From a bacterium (GTDB lineage Bacteria; Planctomycetota; UBA1135; UBA2386), in contig JAUILN010000012.1 of assembly GCA_030432695.1 (NCBI GenBank), positions 186,001-250,000 of the forward strand: 64,000 bases of DNA, written 5' to 3'. The notes below the pieces were generated by a model. It was not told the origin of the DNA. It searched no databases and saw only the letters and a list, made by a program, of their open reading frames with translations. The position numbers were made by a program, and so were the translations under genes. This document shows, in pieces, positions 17,759-27,651 of this stretch (its first letter is position 1; each line of letters opens with the position of its first letter).

Positions 17759-19137
17759 ACTCGCCCAAGATCCCTGGATCGCTCGCGTTCCGCGCCGTGC
17801 TCGTGGCGCTCGCCGTGGGCTGCGCCGCCGACGCCGCGCTGGCCCAACGTCCCCGCTTCCGCCGCCCCGACGGGGCCGGCGGTCGGCCCCAGCCGCAGCA
17901 GGCCGAGCCGGAGGCGCCCGCCGAGGAGAAGAAGGTCGAGTCGTGGACCGCGATCCGCGGCGGCGACGTCTACCTCGGCGACGGCACGCTGCTGCGCCGC
18001 GCCACCGTGCTGATCGGCGACGACAAGATCCACGCCGTCGGCCACGAGGTCGAGATCCCCGAGGACGCGACGATCCTCGAGGCCGAGGGCAAGGTGGTCG
18101 CCCCCGGCTTCTGCATCGTCAAGGCCTCGGGCTTCGGCGCCCCGCGCTCCGGCGAGGACGTGCGCGACGGCATGAACCCATTCGACCCGACCATCAAGAT
18201 GGGTCTGGCCGCCGGCATCACGTCGTTCCTGTGGCAGAACGGCTCGGGCAACGACAAGCCGGGCGGCAACAGCTCGCTGGTCAAGCTGGCCTACGGCGAC
18301 CTCGAGGGCATGGTCGGCCCTTCCGACTCGGTGAAGACCATGCGGGTGCCGCTCAACCCGCAGCAGATGAAGACCTTCCGCGACCTCGTGAAGCAGGCCC
18401 GCGAGCACCAGGACGCGGTCCGCGAGGCCGCCAAGGACGACAAGAAGCCGGCGCCCAAGCCGCCGCGCGGCACCGAGGACATCCTGAAGATCCTCGATGG
18501 TGAGACCCGGCTCTGGATCTCGATGGGTGGCGGCTCCCGGATGTTCCGCGGCGGCGGCGACGGCGGTGGCGACGACACCACCGAGATCCGCCAGGCGATG
18601 GAGATCGCCTCGCTGCTCGGCCGCGGCGTGGTCCTCGACGACCCGGTCTGCGCCTGGGTGATCGCCGACGAGGTGGCCGCCACCGGCTCGATGGCGATCG
18701 TCAACCCGCGCAACCGCGTACCGTCCCGCGAGGGCTTCGAGGACTCGACCGGCTCGAACATCGCCCAGGCGGCGATCCTCCACGACGTCGGGGTGCCGGT
18801 GGCCGTGACCGCACCGGGCGGCCGCTTCGGCGGCTCGGGCGTCGGCACCGGCGGCATCCTGGGCCAGGACCTGAACACGCCCCACGTCGACGCCGCGTTC
18901 GCGGTCCGCGGCGGGATGCCGAACCGCCAGGCGCTCCGCACCCTGACCCTGGATGCGGCCCGGATCATGGGCGTGGAGGCCCGGGTCGGGTCCCTGGAGG
19001 TCGGCAAGGATGCCGACGTCTTGATTCTCGACGGCGATCCGCTGCACTATAAGACGTTCGTTGACACGGCTTTGGTGAACGGCAAGGTCGCCTACGTGAG
19101 GGCCGAGGAGCCCTACTACCGGCACATCCGGCGCTGA
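17755..19137 (+). CDS. Secreted amidohydrolase-like protein lacking metal ligands (array member 10)
   Basis: The 460-residue product overlaps the preceding stop (ATGA). The signal peptide is AVLVALAVGCAADAALAQ, followed by a Pro/Gln/Glu-rich stretch. The amidohydrolase outline is seen in LGDGTLLRRATVLIGDDKI, AAGITSFLWQNGSG and ARVGSLEVGKDADVLILDGDP. The first metal motif reads PGFCIVKASGFG and the strand-8 region reads VAVTAPGGRFGG, so no metal site remains. It ends the run; a GC-rich inverted repeat follows 48 bases downstream. Confidence 0.8.
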   Translation: MNSPKIPGSLAFRAVLVALAVGCAADAALAQRPRFRRPDGAGGRPQPQQAEPEAPAEEKKVESWTAIRGGDVYLGDGTLLRRATVLIGDDKIHAVGHEVEIPEDATILEAEGKVVAPGFCIVKASGFGAPRSGEDVRDGMNPFDPTIKMGLAAGITSFLWQNGSGNDKPGGNSSLVKLAYGDLEGMVGPSDSVKTMRVPLNPQQMKTFRDLVKQAREHQDAVREAAKDDKKPAPKPPRGTEDILKILDGETRLWISMGGGSRMFRGGGDGGGDDTTEIRQAMEIASLLGRGVVLDDPVCAWVIADEVAATGSMAIVNPRNRVPSREGFEDSTGSNIAQAAILHDVGVPVAVTAPGGRFGGSGVGTGGILGQDLNTPHVDAAFAVRGGMPNRQALRTLTLDAARIMGVEARVGSLEVGKDADVLILDGDPLHYKTFVDTALVNGKVAYVRAEEPYYRHIRR

Positions 19138-19185
19138 GCCGGGTCCCTCGCCCTCCGGAGCCGGCGTCCTCACCCACTCCTGACC

Positions 19186-19204
19186 GGCCGCCGCTCCGGC
19201 GGCC
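19186..19204 (+). terminator. Candidate hairpin after the amidohydrolase run
   Basis: GGCCGCC and GGCGGCC form a perfect 7-bp stem around GCTCC, 48 bases beyond the last amidohydrolase stop. There is no T tract, so rho-independent termination is uncertain. Confidence 0.3.
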
Positions 19205-19371
19205 CCTCACCCACCAGTCGATCGGGGCCCGACAGACGATCACGGGCGGCTTCCGGGGCGTAGCCTCACTCCGGGGATCCGCGCCCAGGTCCGTCCATCC
19301 CTCTCCGGCTGGTCCCCGCCCGGAAGGGTGCGCAGCCCGCGCCGCGCACTCCCACTGACGAGACGCCGACG

Positions 19372-19779
19372 ATGAGCACCGTCGAGACCCTCAAGGAGTT
19401 GGACGACTTCTTCCGCAGCATGCGGCAGGCGTACAACAGTCGGGACATGAAGCTCTACCGGTCGCACTTCTGGACCGACAAGCGCTTCGTGCACCTGGAC
19501 ACGACGGGCCGGATCGACGACGGCTGGGGCGCCTACGAGGAGATCCTCGACCAGGAGTTCCGCTACATGGACAAGGTGACGCTGGAGCTCAAGGACCTCC
19601 GGTTCAACCTGTTCCAGGACCAGTTCGCCAATGCGCTCGGCGCTTGGAAGGTCTCGCAGGTCGACCCCGACGGGCGCACCAGCGAGACCGAGGGCCGCTG
19701 CAGCTTCGCGGTGGTGCGGATCCGGGACGACTGGAAGATCGTCCACCAGCACTTCAGCTCGGAACCGCTCGAGGAGTAG
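19372..19779 (+). CDS. NTF2-like/SnoaL-fold protein
   Basis: The 135-residue protein has the size and pattern of the nuclear transport factor 2-like fold. It begins with a helix (ETLKELDDFFRSMRQAYNSR), carries the aromatic FWTDKRFVHLDTTG strand, and ends with SFAVVRIRDDWKIVHQHFS, as in SnoaL_3 or DUF4440 ketosteroid-isomerase-like proteins. No signal peptide is seen, so it is probably cytoplasmic. The fold is used for isomerases, hydrolases and ligand binding, so no reaction can be assigned. It stands alone between the amidohydrolase run and convergent reverse-strand genes. Confidence 0.75.
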   Translation: MSTVETLKELDDFFRSMRQAYNSRDMKLYRSHFWTDKRFVHLDTTGRIDDGWGAYEEILDQEFRYMDKVTLELKDLRFNLFQDQFANALGAWKVSQVDPDGRTSETEGRCSFAVVRIRDDWKIVHQHFSSEPLEE

Positions 19780-19854
19780 CGGGCGAGCGAGGAGGGTGGC
19801 GCGGGCGCCGACGGCGCCGCAGCTGATCCCCTCCTGTTGATCCCCTCCTGCTGA

Positions 19855-20859
19855 TCAGTTCGGCGGCAATTCGCCGGTCAGCGCCTTCAGGAAGGTCACG
19901 ATCGAGGCGATCTGCGCGTCGCTGAGTTCGACGTCGAGCTGGTGCTTGCCCATCAGGCGCACCGCCTCCTCCAGGGTCGCGACCGAGCCGTCGTGGAAGT
20001 AGGGCGCGGTCTCGGCGACGTTGAGCAGCATCGGCACCTTGAACATGTAGTCCTCGGCCGCGTTGCCGGTGTGTGCACCACGCCCCTTGTCCGCCGTCTC
20101 GAAGGGGACCCGCTCGCCGAGCTTGCGATACATCGTGCCCCCCACCGTGCGGCCCATGTGGCACTGCACGCAGCCGACGTCGAGGAAGGTCTGCAGACCG
20201 GCCTTCTCCGCCGCGGTGAGCGCGTCGTCGTCGCCATCGAGGTAGTCGTCGAAGCGCGAGTGGGTCTTCAGCGTCCGCTCGAACGCGCCGACCGCCTTGC
20301 CGAAGTTGGCCAGAGTGATCGGCGTCGACTCCCCGGCGAAGCACTCCTTGAAGGCCGCCACGTAGGCGTCGTCGCCCTCCAGGATGCCGACGAGCTCCGC
20401 CTCGGTGGCGAGACCGTGCTCGATCGGATTCATCACCGGTCCGGTGGCCTGGTCCTCGACTGTCGCGGCGCGGCCGTCCCAGAACTGCGCCAGCTGGCGG
20501 AACGCGTTGATGCTGGTCGGCGAGTTGCGATCGCCACGCTCACCGGTCGAGCCGGGAGAGGTCGGCTCGCCGTCCTGCCCGTACTTCGACAGGTCGTGGC
20601 AGCTCGCACAGGACAGGTTGCCCTGCTTCGACAGCCGCTGCTCGTGGTAGAGCTTGCGGCCGAGCTCGACCATCCGAGGGTCGGGCGCCGGCTGGTCGGC
20701 GAAGGTCTCGGTTCCGAGGATCGCGACCACCTTGCTGCGGTCGAGCGCCGCGGCGCCGCCACCGCTGTCGCTTCCATCGCCACACCCCGCGGACAACGCG
20801 CCGGCTGCCGCGAGCACGACCGGCAGCGCCAACGCACGCATCGATTGGATCTTGGACAT
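19855..20859 (-). CDS. Di-haem cytochrome c peroxidase (MauG/CCP family), probable lipoprotein
   Basis: The 334-residue protein has two c-type haem motifs, CASCH (about residue 82) and CVQCH (about 228), spaced as in bacterial di-haem cytochrome c peroxidases. Supporting family motifs are PTSINAFRQLAQFWDGRA, NPIEHG and FKVPMLLNVAETAPYFHDGS. The N-terminus is a lipoprotein-like signal (VLAAAGALSAGC), so it should be anchored on the periplasmic face. The expected role is to reduce hydrogen peroxide with electrons from small cytochromes. Start ATG 20859 has a TGAGG just upstream. A secreted unknown lies 37 bases upstream on the same strand. Confidence 0.92.
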   Translation of the reverse strand: MSKIQSMRALALPVVLAAAGALSAGCGDGSDSGGGAAALDRSKVVAILGTETFADQPAPDPRMVELGRKLYHEQRLSKQGNLSCASCHDLSKYGQDGEPTSPGSTGERGDRNSPTSINAFRQLAQFWDGRAATVEDQATGPVMNPIEHGLATEAELVGILEGDDAYVAAFKECFAGESTPITLANFGKAVGAFERTLKTHSRFDDYLDGDDDALTAAEKAGLQTFLDVGCVQCHMGRTVGGTMYRKLGERVPFETADKGRGAHTGNAAEDYMFKVPMLLNVAETAPYFHDGSVATLEEAVRLMGKHQLDVELSDAQIASIVTFLKALTGELPPN

Positions 20860-20896
20860 ACCTCAGTCGTACACCGGACAGGCCCGGTGCCGAGGC

Positions 20897-22630
20897 TCAG
20901 TTCCCGCGATCGTCGTCAGAACCGGTCTGGATCGTTCTGTCGAGCGACGACAGGTCCAGCGGTGAACTGCGCTCCACCCGCCCGGTGGCGGGATCTACCA
21001 CCAGCGCGGTCACCGCCCCCACCCCCGCACCGAGGGCCCGGCGGTCGAACCGAAACCGACCGGACGCGTCGGCCCGACCTTCGCGCAGGCTGATCGGCAC
21101 CAGGGGTAATCCCGGGCCCTCGGCCAGCAGGACCACCGCGTGCGGTGCCGCCGTGACAACCAGATCGGCGCGGGCTTCGTCGAGATCTACGTGGACCTGG
21201 TGGATCGCCGGCCTGAGCGGATCGCGCGGGACGAGCAGCTCCGGCCGCAGCGGGAATCCGCGATCCACGGGGAGGATCTCGAACGCGTCGAAGGCCGCCG
21301 CCTCGATCTCGAGCGTCACCGGCCGGCCCGCGCCGGGAGGGACGCTGGCGGCGACGATGGTGCCGGTCCTCACGTTGCGCACCCGGACCGTGCCTTCGTC
21401 TGGACCACTGCCGACCAGCCAGAGCTCGATCCGGGCCCGCCCCGGGCGGGACCATTCCAACACGAGAGGCTTCGCCACGGAGTCGTCCCAGCCGAGCACA
21501 CGACTCTCCGGACGTGACTCGGGCGCAGTCGGCGTCTCGACCGCTTCCGCCTCGGAATCGCCCCCGTCGACGGGCCGCACCGGCGTCACCGGATCCGCCG
21601 AGCTGGCGGGCTCCGTCACCACACCCGGAACGGCAGCCGCCGGCAGGGTCTCCGAGGTCCAACGGAGCCGGAGCCGCGCTCCCACGCCCGGGAGACTGCC
21701 CTGAACCGACAGGGTCGCAACCCGCGACGCCGCCGCGGGCCCGACCCAACGAACCCTGATCTCCCTGCGCCCGCCGGCAAGCACCCCGACGTGCGATTGT
21801 CGGTCGAAGGCTCCGTCGTCCACCGCGACCTCGATCGCAGCCACGTCGGTGAGGACCGAACCGTCGAAGTCGACGCGCCCCCGATTGACCAACGTGACGC
21901 GTTGCTCCGCCTGCGACTCGCCGAAGGCCACGACGCCGGCTTCGGCAAGGCCTTCGAAGGCCAACTCGGGCATCTGCGGGTGCAGGATGTCGACGACCGC
22001 GAAGTCGATGTCGCCGACGTAGGCGCGCACCAGGGCCCGCCGCTGATGCACGTTCCAGACGATGCCGATCCGCGAGACCGACACCGGCAGCGGTCGCGGC
22101 TCGATCACCGAACGCCCGTCGTCGGCCCAGGCCCTGAGTTCGGGCTGCTCGACGCCCTCGCAGACGGTGATGAACAGGCCACGGTCGACCCTCCCCGGCC
22201 ATGTGCCGAGCCCACCCTGGAACGACTCCGCCACGCGCCGGCGACCGGTGAGGCCTTCCATCACCACCACCGAACCGGTCTCGAGATCGAGCCGGGTGAT
22301 CTGCAGGTCGGACTCGATCCCTCCTGCGAGGACCATCACCGTGCCGTCGGCGTAGCGGGCGAGGTCGACGTGGGCGACCGGACGCGCGAACGGCAGGACC
22401 ATCCGGTCCCCGGCCGTCGCCGCGTCAGCCTCGCCTACGGTGCTCCGCGCGAGGCCCACGTACCGGGTCACGACCCCACCGTCGGCGGTCGGCACCTCGG
22501 TCGTGACCGGCGTGAGCGCGAGCTCAGCGGGCTCGACCGGCTCCGGCCACTCCATCTGGACCTGCGCCCCCGCCGGAGAGACGAGTGCGAGGAAGGCCAG
22601 GTAGACGGCCAACTGGGCGCGGGCGTGCAT
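20897..22630 (-). CDS. Secreted protein of unknown function
   Basis: The 577-residue product begins with a signal peptide ([17 protein letters not shown]). I do not recognise a family. The sequence is mostly predicted strand, with a propeller-like opening ([17 protein letters not shown], then [15 protein letters not shown]) and a middle part resembling CARDB- or Ig-like modules ([16 protein letters not shown]). A Pro/Thr/Glu-rich linker lies near residues 345-390. It is probably surface or periplasmic. It is transcribed toward the peroxidase gene 37 bases away and is divergent from icmF. Confidence 0.65.
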   Translation of the reverse strand: MHARAQLAVYLAFLALVSPAGAQVQMEWPEPVEPAELALTPVTTEVPTADGGVVTRYVGLARSTVGEADAATAGDRMVLPFARPVAHVDLARYADGTVMVLAGGIESDLQITRLDLETGSVVVMEGLTGRRRVAESFQGGLGTWPGRVDRGLFITVCEGVEQPELRAWADDGRSVIEPRPLPVSVSRIGIVWNVHQRRALVRAYVGDIDFAVVDILHPQMPELAFEGLAEAGVVAFGESQAEQRVTLVNRGRVDFDGSVLTDVAAIEVAVDDGAFDRQSHVGVLAGGRREIRVRWVGPAAASRVATLSVQGSLPGVGARLRLRWTSETLPAAAVPGVVTEPASSADPVTPVRPVDGGDSEAEAVETPTAPESRPESRVLGWDDSVAKPLVLEWSRPGRARIELWLVGSGPDEGTVRVRNVRTGTIVAASVPPGAGRPVTLEIEAAAFDAFEILPVDRGFPLRPELLVPRDPLRPAIHQVHVDLDEARADLVVTAAPHAVVLLAEGPGLPLVPISLREGRADASGRFRFDRRALGAGVGAVTALVVDPATGRVERSSPLDLSSLDRTIQTGSDDDRGN

Positions 22631-22751
22631 CGGTCGGGGCCGGGGAAGCAGAATCGCCCAGGATACCGCCTGCGGCGGGCGCGGGAGCCCCGGGACACGG
22701 TCTGCTATCCTGCGGGGCTGCCGCAGGCGGCGCATCCCCCCATCAGCACCC

Positions 22752-25700
22752 ATGACCCAGAGCCACGTCGACACTCCTGCCACGAACCAGCGGACGGCCT
22801 CCGAGAACCCGTTCCAGACCCAGGCCAAGGTGCGGCTGGTGACCGCCACTTCGCTGTTCGACGGCCACGACGCCTCCATCAACATCTTCCGCCGCATCGC
22901 CCAGGGCGCCGGCGCCGAGGTCATCCACCTCGGCCACAACCGCTCGGCGCGCGAGATCGTCGACGCCGCGATCGAGGAGGACGCCCAGGGCATCGCGGTG
23001 ACCTCCTACCAGGGCGGCCACAACGAGTTCTTCCGCTACATGCACGACCTGCTGGCAGAAGCCGGCTGCGGACACGTGCGCCTGTTCGGCGGCGGCGGCG
23101 GGGTGATCCTGCCGAGCGAGATCCAGGGGCTGCACGACTACGGGATCGAACGGATCTACTCGCCCGATGACGGCCGCGCGCTGGGTCTCGTCGGCATGGT
23201 CCACGACATGCTGAAGCGGTCCGACTTCGTGCCCCCTGCCGAGATCGATCCGTCGGCACTGGCGCAAGGCGACCGCCGGACGGTGGCGCGAGCCCTGACC
23301 CGGGTCGAGAAGGACACCGACTCCGGCGAAGCGTTGCTGGCCAGCCTGCCAAAGCCGTCGCGCGAGGTGCCGGTACTGGGCATCACCGGCACCGGCGGCG
23401 CCGGCAAGTCCTCGCTGATCGACGAGCTGGTACGCCGCTTCCTCCGCCACCACCACGAACTCCGGATCGCCGTCCTGTCGATCGACCCCACCCGTCGCAA
23501 GACCGGCGGCGCGCTGCTCGGCGACCGCATCCGGATGAACGCGATCCACGACGACCGCGCGTTCATGCGCTCGATGGCGACCCGCCAGGCCAACCTGGCG
23601 CTCAGCGAAGCGGTCGGCCGCGCGCTGGAAGTCCTACGCCGCGCCGGCTTCGACCTGATCATCCTGGAGAGTTCCGGCATCGGGCAGTCCGACACCGAGA
23701 TCGTCGAACACGCCGACCGCTCGCTGTACGTGATGACGCCCGAGTACGGCGCCGCGACCCAACTCGAGAAGATCGACATGCTCGACTTCGCCGACGTGGT
23801 CGCGATCAACAAGTTCGACCGGATGGGCGCACTCGACGCGCTCCGCGACGTGCGCAAGCAGTACCAGCGCAACCGCGAACGCTGGACCGACGACGTCGAC
23901 ACGATGCCGGTGTTCGGCACCATGGCCTCGCAATTCGGCGATCCCGGCACCGATGCGCTGTTCGCGCGTCTGATGGACGTGCTGGCCGAACTCGCGCCCC
24001 AGCTGAAGCTCCCGGACGACGTCGCCGGCGGCCTGCCCGAGCGGCGCAGCGTGGTGCCCCCCGAACGCAAGCGCTACCTGTCGGAGATCGCCGAGAACGG
24101 CCGCCGCTACGACGCCTGGGTCGAGCAGCAGCGCAGCCTCGCCGACCGGCTGCAGGCGCTGCGGACCGCCGCCGCCGAGCTGCCAGCCGACGACGACGCA
24201 CGGCTCCGCCTCGAGGAACGGATCGCCGCGGTCGAGTCGAAGCTCGACCACGAAGCACGACGACGCCTGGAGGGCTGGGACGAACTGGTCGCCAGCTACC
24301 GCACCGATGAACACTCCTACGAGGTGCGTGGCAAGACCCTGAAGGTCCCGCAGTTCACCACCTCGCTGTCCGGACAGCGGATCCCCAAGGTCGCGCTACC
24401 GAAGTTTCGCGGCTGGGGCGACCGGCTCGCCTGGCTGTGTCGCGAGAACATTCCCGGCGGCTTCCCTTACACGGCCGGCGTGTTCCCGTTCAAGCGCACC
24501 GCCGAGGACCCGACCCGGATGTTCGCCGGCGAGGGCGGCCCCGAGCGCACCAACCGCCGCTTCCACTACGTCGCCCTCGACCAACCGGCCAAGCGGCTGT
24601 CGACCGCGTTCGACTCGGTGACCCTCTACGGCGAGGACCCGGCCGAGCGCCCCGACGTCTACGGCAAGGTCGGCAACGCCGGCGTGTCCATCGCCACCGT
24701 CGACGATGCGAAGAAGCTCTACTCGGGCTTCGACCTGTGCGCACCGAACACCTCGGTTTCGATGACCATCAACGGACCCGCACCGATGCTGCTGGCGTTC
24801 TTCATGAACGCGGCGATCGACCAGGCCTGCGAGAAGCACATCACCGAGCACGGCCTGTGGGACGAGGTCGACGCCAAGATCGACGCGCTCTACGCCGCGC
24901 GCGGCCTGCCACGCCCGACGTATCGGGGTGACCTGCCGCGCGGCCACGACGGCCTCGGCCTGCGCCTGCTCGGTGTGTCGGGCGACGAGGTGCTGCCGGC
25001 CGAGACCTACGCCACGCTGCGCCAGCAGGCGATCTCCACGGTGCGCGGCACGGTGCAGGCCGACATCCTCAAGGAGGACCAGGCCCAGAACACCTGCATC
25101 TTCTCGACCGAGTTCGCGCTGCGGATGATGGGCGACGTGCAGGCGTTCTTCGTCGCCAACGAGGTCCGCAACTTCTACTCGGTGTCGATCTCCGGCTACC
25201 ACATCGCCGAGGCCGGCGCGAACCCGATCACCCAGCTCGCCTTCACGCTCGCCAACGGCTTCACCTACGTGGAGTACTACCTGGCGCGCGGCATGTCGAT
25301 CGATGACTTCGCGCCCAACCTGAGCTTCTTCTTCTCCAACGGCCTCGACCCCGAGTACGCGGTGATCGGCCGGGTCGCGCGGCGCATCTGGGCCAAGGCG
25401 ATCAAGAACCTCTACGGCGGCAACGACCGCAGCCAGAAGCTCAAGTACCACATCCAGACCAGCGGCCGCTCGCTGCACGCCCAGGAGATCGCGTTCAACG
25501 ACATCCGCACCACCCTGCAGGCGCTCTACGCGATCTACGACAACTGCCAGAGCCTGCACACCAACGCCTACGACGAGGCGATCACCACGCCGACCGAGGA
25601 GTCGGTGCGCCGCGCGATGGCGATCCAGCTGATCATCAACCGCGAGCTGGGCGAGGCGAAGAACGAGAACCCGCTGCAGGGCTCGTTCCTGATCGAGGAG

Positions 25701-26159
25701 CTGACCGACCTGGTGGAGGAGGCGGTCTACATCGAGTTCGAACGGCTCACCGAGCGCGGTGGCGTGCTCGGCGCGATGGAGACGATGTACCAGCGCGGCA
25801 AGATCCAGGAGGAGTCGATCCACTACGAGACGCTCAAGTCGACCGGCGAGCTGCCGATCGTCGGCGTGAACACCTTCCTGGGCACCGACGGCTCGCCGAT
25901 CCAGACCCCGGCCGACGTGATGCGATCGACCGACGCCGAGAAGGACGACCAGCTCACGGCGTTGCGGGCGTTCCAGAAGCGCAATGCCGAACGCAGCCCC
26001 GAGGCGCTGGCCTCTCTCCAGCGCACCGCACTGCAGTCTCCGTCCCAGGAAGGCGGCAACCTGTTCGCCGCGCTGATGGACGCCGCCAAGGTCTGCTCCC
26101 TGGGTCAGATCAGCAATGCGCTCTACGACGTCGGCGGGCAGTACCGGCGCAACATGTGA
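22752..26159 (+). CDS. icmF: Fused isobutyryl-CoA mutase with GTPase chaperone (IcmF)
   Basis: The 1135-residue protein contains all IcmF parts in one chain. An N-terminal B12-binding domain carries [12 protein letters not shown], whose His is the lower cobalt ligand. A MeaB-like G-protein follows with P-loop [12 protein letters not shown] (about residues 209-220) and NKFD. Then comes the large mutase TIM barrel with [20 protein letters not shown] and a C-terminal region. It interconverts isobutyryl-CoA and butyryl-CoA using adenosylcobalamin; the GTPase part loads and protects the cofactor. The length is close to known IcmF proteins. No partner small subunit is needed or seen. No B12 riboswitch is evident in the 121 bases shared with the divergent upstream gene. 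Confidence 0.95.
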   Translation: MTQSHVDTPATNQRTASENPFQTQAKVRLVTATSLFDGHDASINIFRRIAQGAGAEVIHLGHNRSAREIVDAAIEEDAQGIAVTSYQGGHNEFFRYMHDLLAEAGCGHVRLFGGGGGVILPSEIQGLHDYGIERIYSPDDGRALGLVGMVHDMLKRSDFVPPAEIDPSALAQGDRRTVARALTRVEKDTDSGEALLASLPKPSREVPVLGITGTGGAGKSSLIDELVRRFLRHHHELRIAVLSIDPTRRKTGGALLGDRIRMNAIHDDRAFMRSMATRQANLALSEAVGRALEVLRRAGFDLIILESSGIGQSDTEIVEHADRSLYVMTPEYGAATQLEKIDMLDFADVVAINKFDRMGALDALRDVRKQYQRNRERWTDDVDTMPVFGTMASQFGDPGTDALFARLMDVLAELAPQLKLPDDVAGGLPERRSVVPPERKRYLSEIAENGRRYDAWVEQQRSLADRLQALRTAAAELPADDDARLRLEERIAAVESKLDHEARRRLEGWDELVASYRTDEHSYEVRGKTLKVPQFTTSLSGQRIPKVALPKFRGWGDRLAWLCRENIPGGFPYTAGVFPFKRTAEDPTRMFAGEGGPERTNRRFHYVALDQPAKRLSTAFDSVTLYGEDPAERPDVYGKVGNAGVSIATVDDAKKLYSGFDLCAPNTSVSMTINGPAPMLLAFFMNAAIDQACEKHITEHGLWDEVDAKIDALYAARGLPRPTYRGDLPRGHDGLGLRLLGVSGDEVLPAETYATLRQQAISTVRGTVQADILKEDQAQNTCIFSTEFALRMMGDVQAFFVANEVRNFYSVSISGYHIAEAGANPITQLAFTLANGFTYVEYYLARGMSIDDFAPNLSFFFSNGLDPEYAVIGRVARRIWAKAIKNLYGGNDRSQKLKYHIQTSGRSLHAQEIAFNDIRTTLQALYAIYDNCQSLHTNAYDEAITTPTEESVRRAMAIQLIINRELGEAKNENPLQGSFLIEELTDLVEEAVYIEFERLTERGGVLGAMETMYQRGKIQEESIHYETLKSTGELPIVGVNTFLGTDGSPIQTPADVMRSTDAEKDDQLTALRAFQKRNAERSPEALASLQRTALQSPSQEGGNLFAALMDAAKVCSLGQISNALYDVGGQYRRNM

Positions 26160-26168
26160 GCGGCGGCA

Positions 26169-27482
26169 CTATCCCGCCGGGTGCTTCGGGTCGGTCGCCG
26201 CGTCGGTCGCGTCCTCCTCGTGCTCGTGGGCATGCTCCACGAGATCGGCCTGGACCTCGGCGTCGAAGACCTGGGAGACCGTCTGAGCCGCGGCGAAGGC
26301 GTCGACGAACTCGATGCGCTCCTCGGACGCGACCCGCTCACGGATCACGATGCGCGCCAGCAGCGTGAGCAGCAGCGCCACGTAGACCGCACCCATCACT
26401 CCGAACAGCCACAGCGGCGAGCCCCACTCCATGAGCTGCGAGGACAGGAGCGGACCGACCACACCGCCTGCGGCGTACAGAACCAGGAGTCCGCTCGACG
26501 TCGCAACGAAGTCGCTCGGTGCCGAATGGTCGTTGGCGAGCGCCACCGCGACGGTGTAGGCGGAGAAGGCGACCGCACCCCAGGCGCCGACCGCCAGGAA
26601 CAGCGAGGTCGACGCGCCGTCGTCGAAGCGCCCCGGCGCTCGCACGAGCAGGAAGCAGGCCGCCGCCGCGACCGCGGCGATGAATCCGAGCACGGCGCGA
26701 CGGTCGACGAGGTCCGACAACCGGCCGATCGGCCACTGGAAGATCGCGCCACCGAGCACCGCGGCACTCATGAAGACCGCGGTCTGTTCCTCGCTGCCGC
26801 CCAGGCACTGCGCGAAGCGCGGTCCTAGCGCCCAGAACGAGCCGTTGGTCAGACCCACGACGAGGCAGGTCGTGAACGCCGCGGGCGAATTGGTCCACAG
26901 CTGCCGGACGTGGACCGCCGCGAACTCCGGAGGAGCCGGCGACGGCGCAGTCGACAGGGCCACCGGGATCACCGACAGACTCGCGAGAATCGCGACCAGC
27001 GAGAACAACTCCCCGCCCGCCAGCGGGAACACCCCCACCAGCGCCTGCCCAAGGATGATCGCGAGCAGGTTGACGACCATGTAGGTCGACAGCACCGAGG
27101 ACCGCGCCGAAGCTTCGGAACGCTCGTTCAGCCAGCTCTCGATCACCACCGCCAACAGCGCGAACGCGAAGCCCATCACCCCGCGCATGCCGGCCCACCA
27201 CAGCGGGTCCACCCACAGCGCCGCGCCGAGCGCACAGATCGAGAACGACGCGGCCATCGCGCTGAAGGTGCGGATGTGGCCGACCGCGCGGATCACCCGC
27301 CCCCCGTAGCAGCAACCGAGCACGAAACCGCCGAAGTAGGCCGCGCCGAGCAGGCCGATGTGCGACTCGGAGAAGCCCTCCAGGGCGGCCCGCATCGGGA
27401 CCATGATCGTGAACAGGCCGCTGCCGGCGATGAGCAGGGCGACGCTCAGGAACAGGGCCCACATTCCGAGGACTGTGCGCAT
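26169..27482 (-). CDS. Major facilitator superfamily transporter (YcaD-like)
   Basis: The 437-residue membrane protein has about 12 hydrophobic segments in two halves, with the loop motif YGGRVIRAVGHIRTF between helices 2 and 3 and IFQWPIGRLSDLVDRR in the second half, as in MFS proteins. ESWLNERS and ARSSVLSTYMVVNLL match the YcaD group of MFS permeases, whose substrates are poorly known. The C-terminal tail is acidic and His-rich (EHAHEHEEDATDAATD). It converges with icmF, with nine bases between the stops, and has its own divergent promoter region facing the sensor kinase at 27652. Confidence 0.85.
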   Translation of the reverse strand: MRTVLGMWALFLSVALLIAGSGLFTIMVPMRAALEGFSESHIGLLGAAYFGGFVLGCCYGGRVIRAVGHIRTFSAMAASFSICALGAALWVDPLWWAGMRGVMGFAFALLAVVIESWLNERSEASARSSVLSTYMVVNLLAIILGQALVGVFPLAGGELFSLVAILASLSVIPVALSTAPSPAPPEFAAVHVRQLWTNSPAAFTTCLVVGLTNGSFWALGPRFAQCLGGSEEQTAVFMSAAVLGGAIFQWPIGRLSDLVDRRAVLGFIAAVAAAACFLLVRAPGRFDDGASTSLFLAVGAWGAVAFSAYTVAVALANDHSAPSDFVATSSGLLVLYAAGGVVGPLLSSQLMEWGSPLWLFGVMGAVYVALLLTLLARIVIRERVASEERIEFVDAFAAAQTVSQVFDAEVQADLVEHAHEHEEDATDAATDPKHPAG

Positions 27483-27651
27483 GGCGGGTCCCCGAGATCG
27501 CGCGAAGCGCCGCCGTCCTCGGGGAAACTCGATGTTCGCGACACCGGGCCCGAGTGCAAGGCCGGAACGAGACTCCACGGGCGTGGCGCGCGCGAGTCCC
27601 TCGGCATGGTCCGCGCGACGCTCCACGGGTAGCCTCTGCGGCCTCGACGAC

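Noticed and set aside
26161-26179. Bidirectional terminator between icmF and the MFS gene
   Set aside because: A six-base-pair hairpin (CGGCGG/CCGCCG) is present but is short, has no T tract and overlaps the MFS coding end; such stems are common by chance at this GC content.
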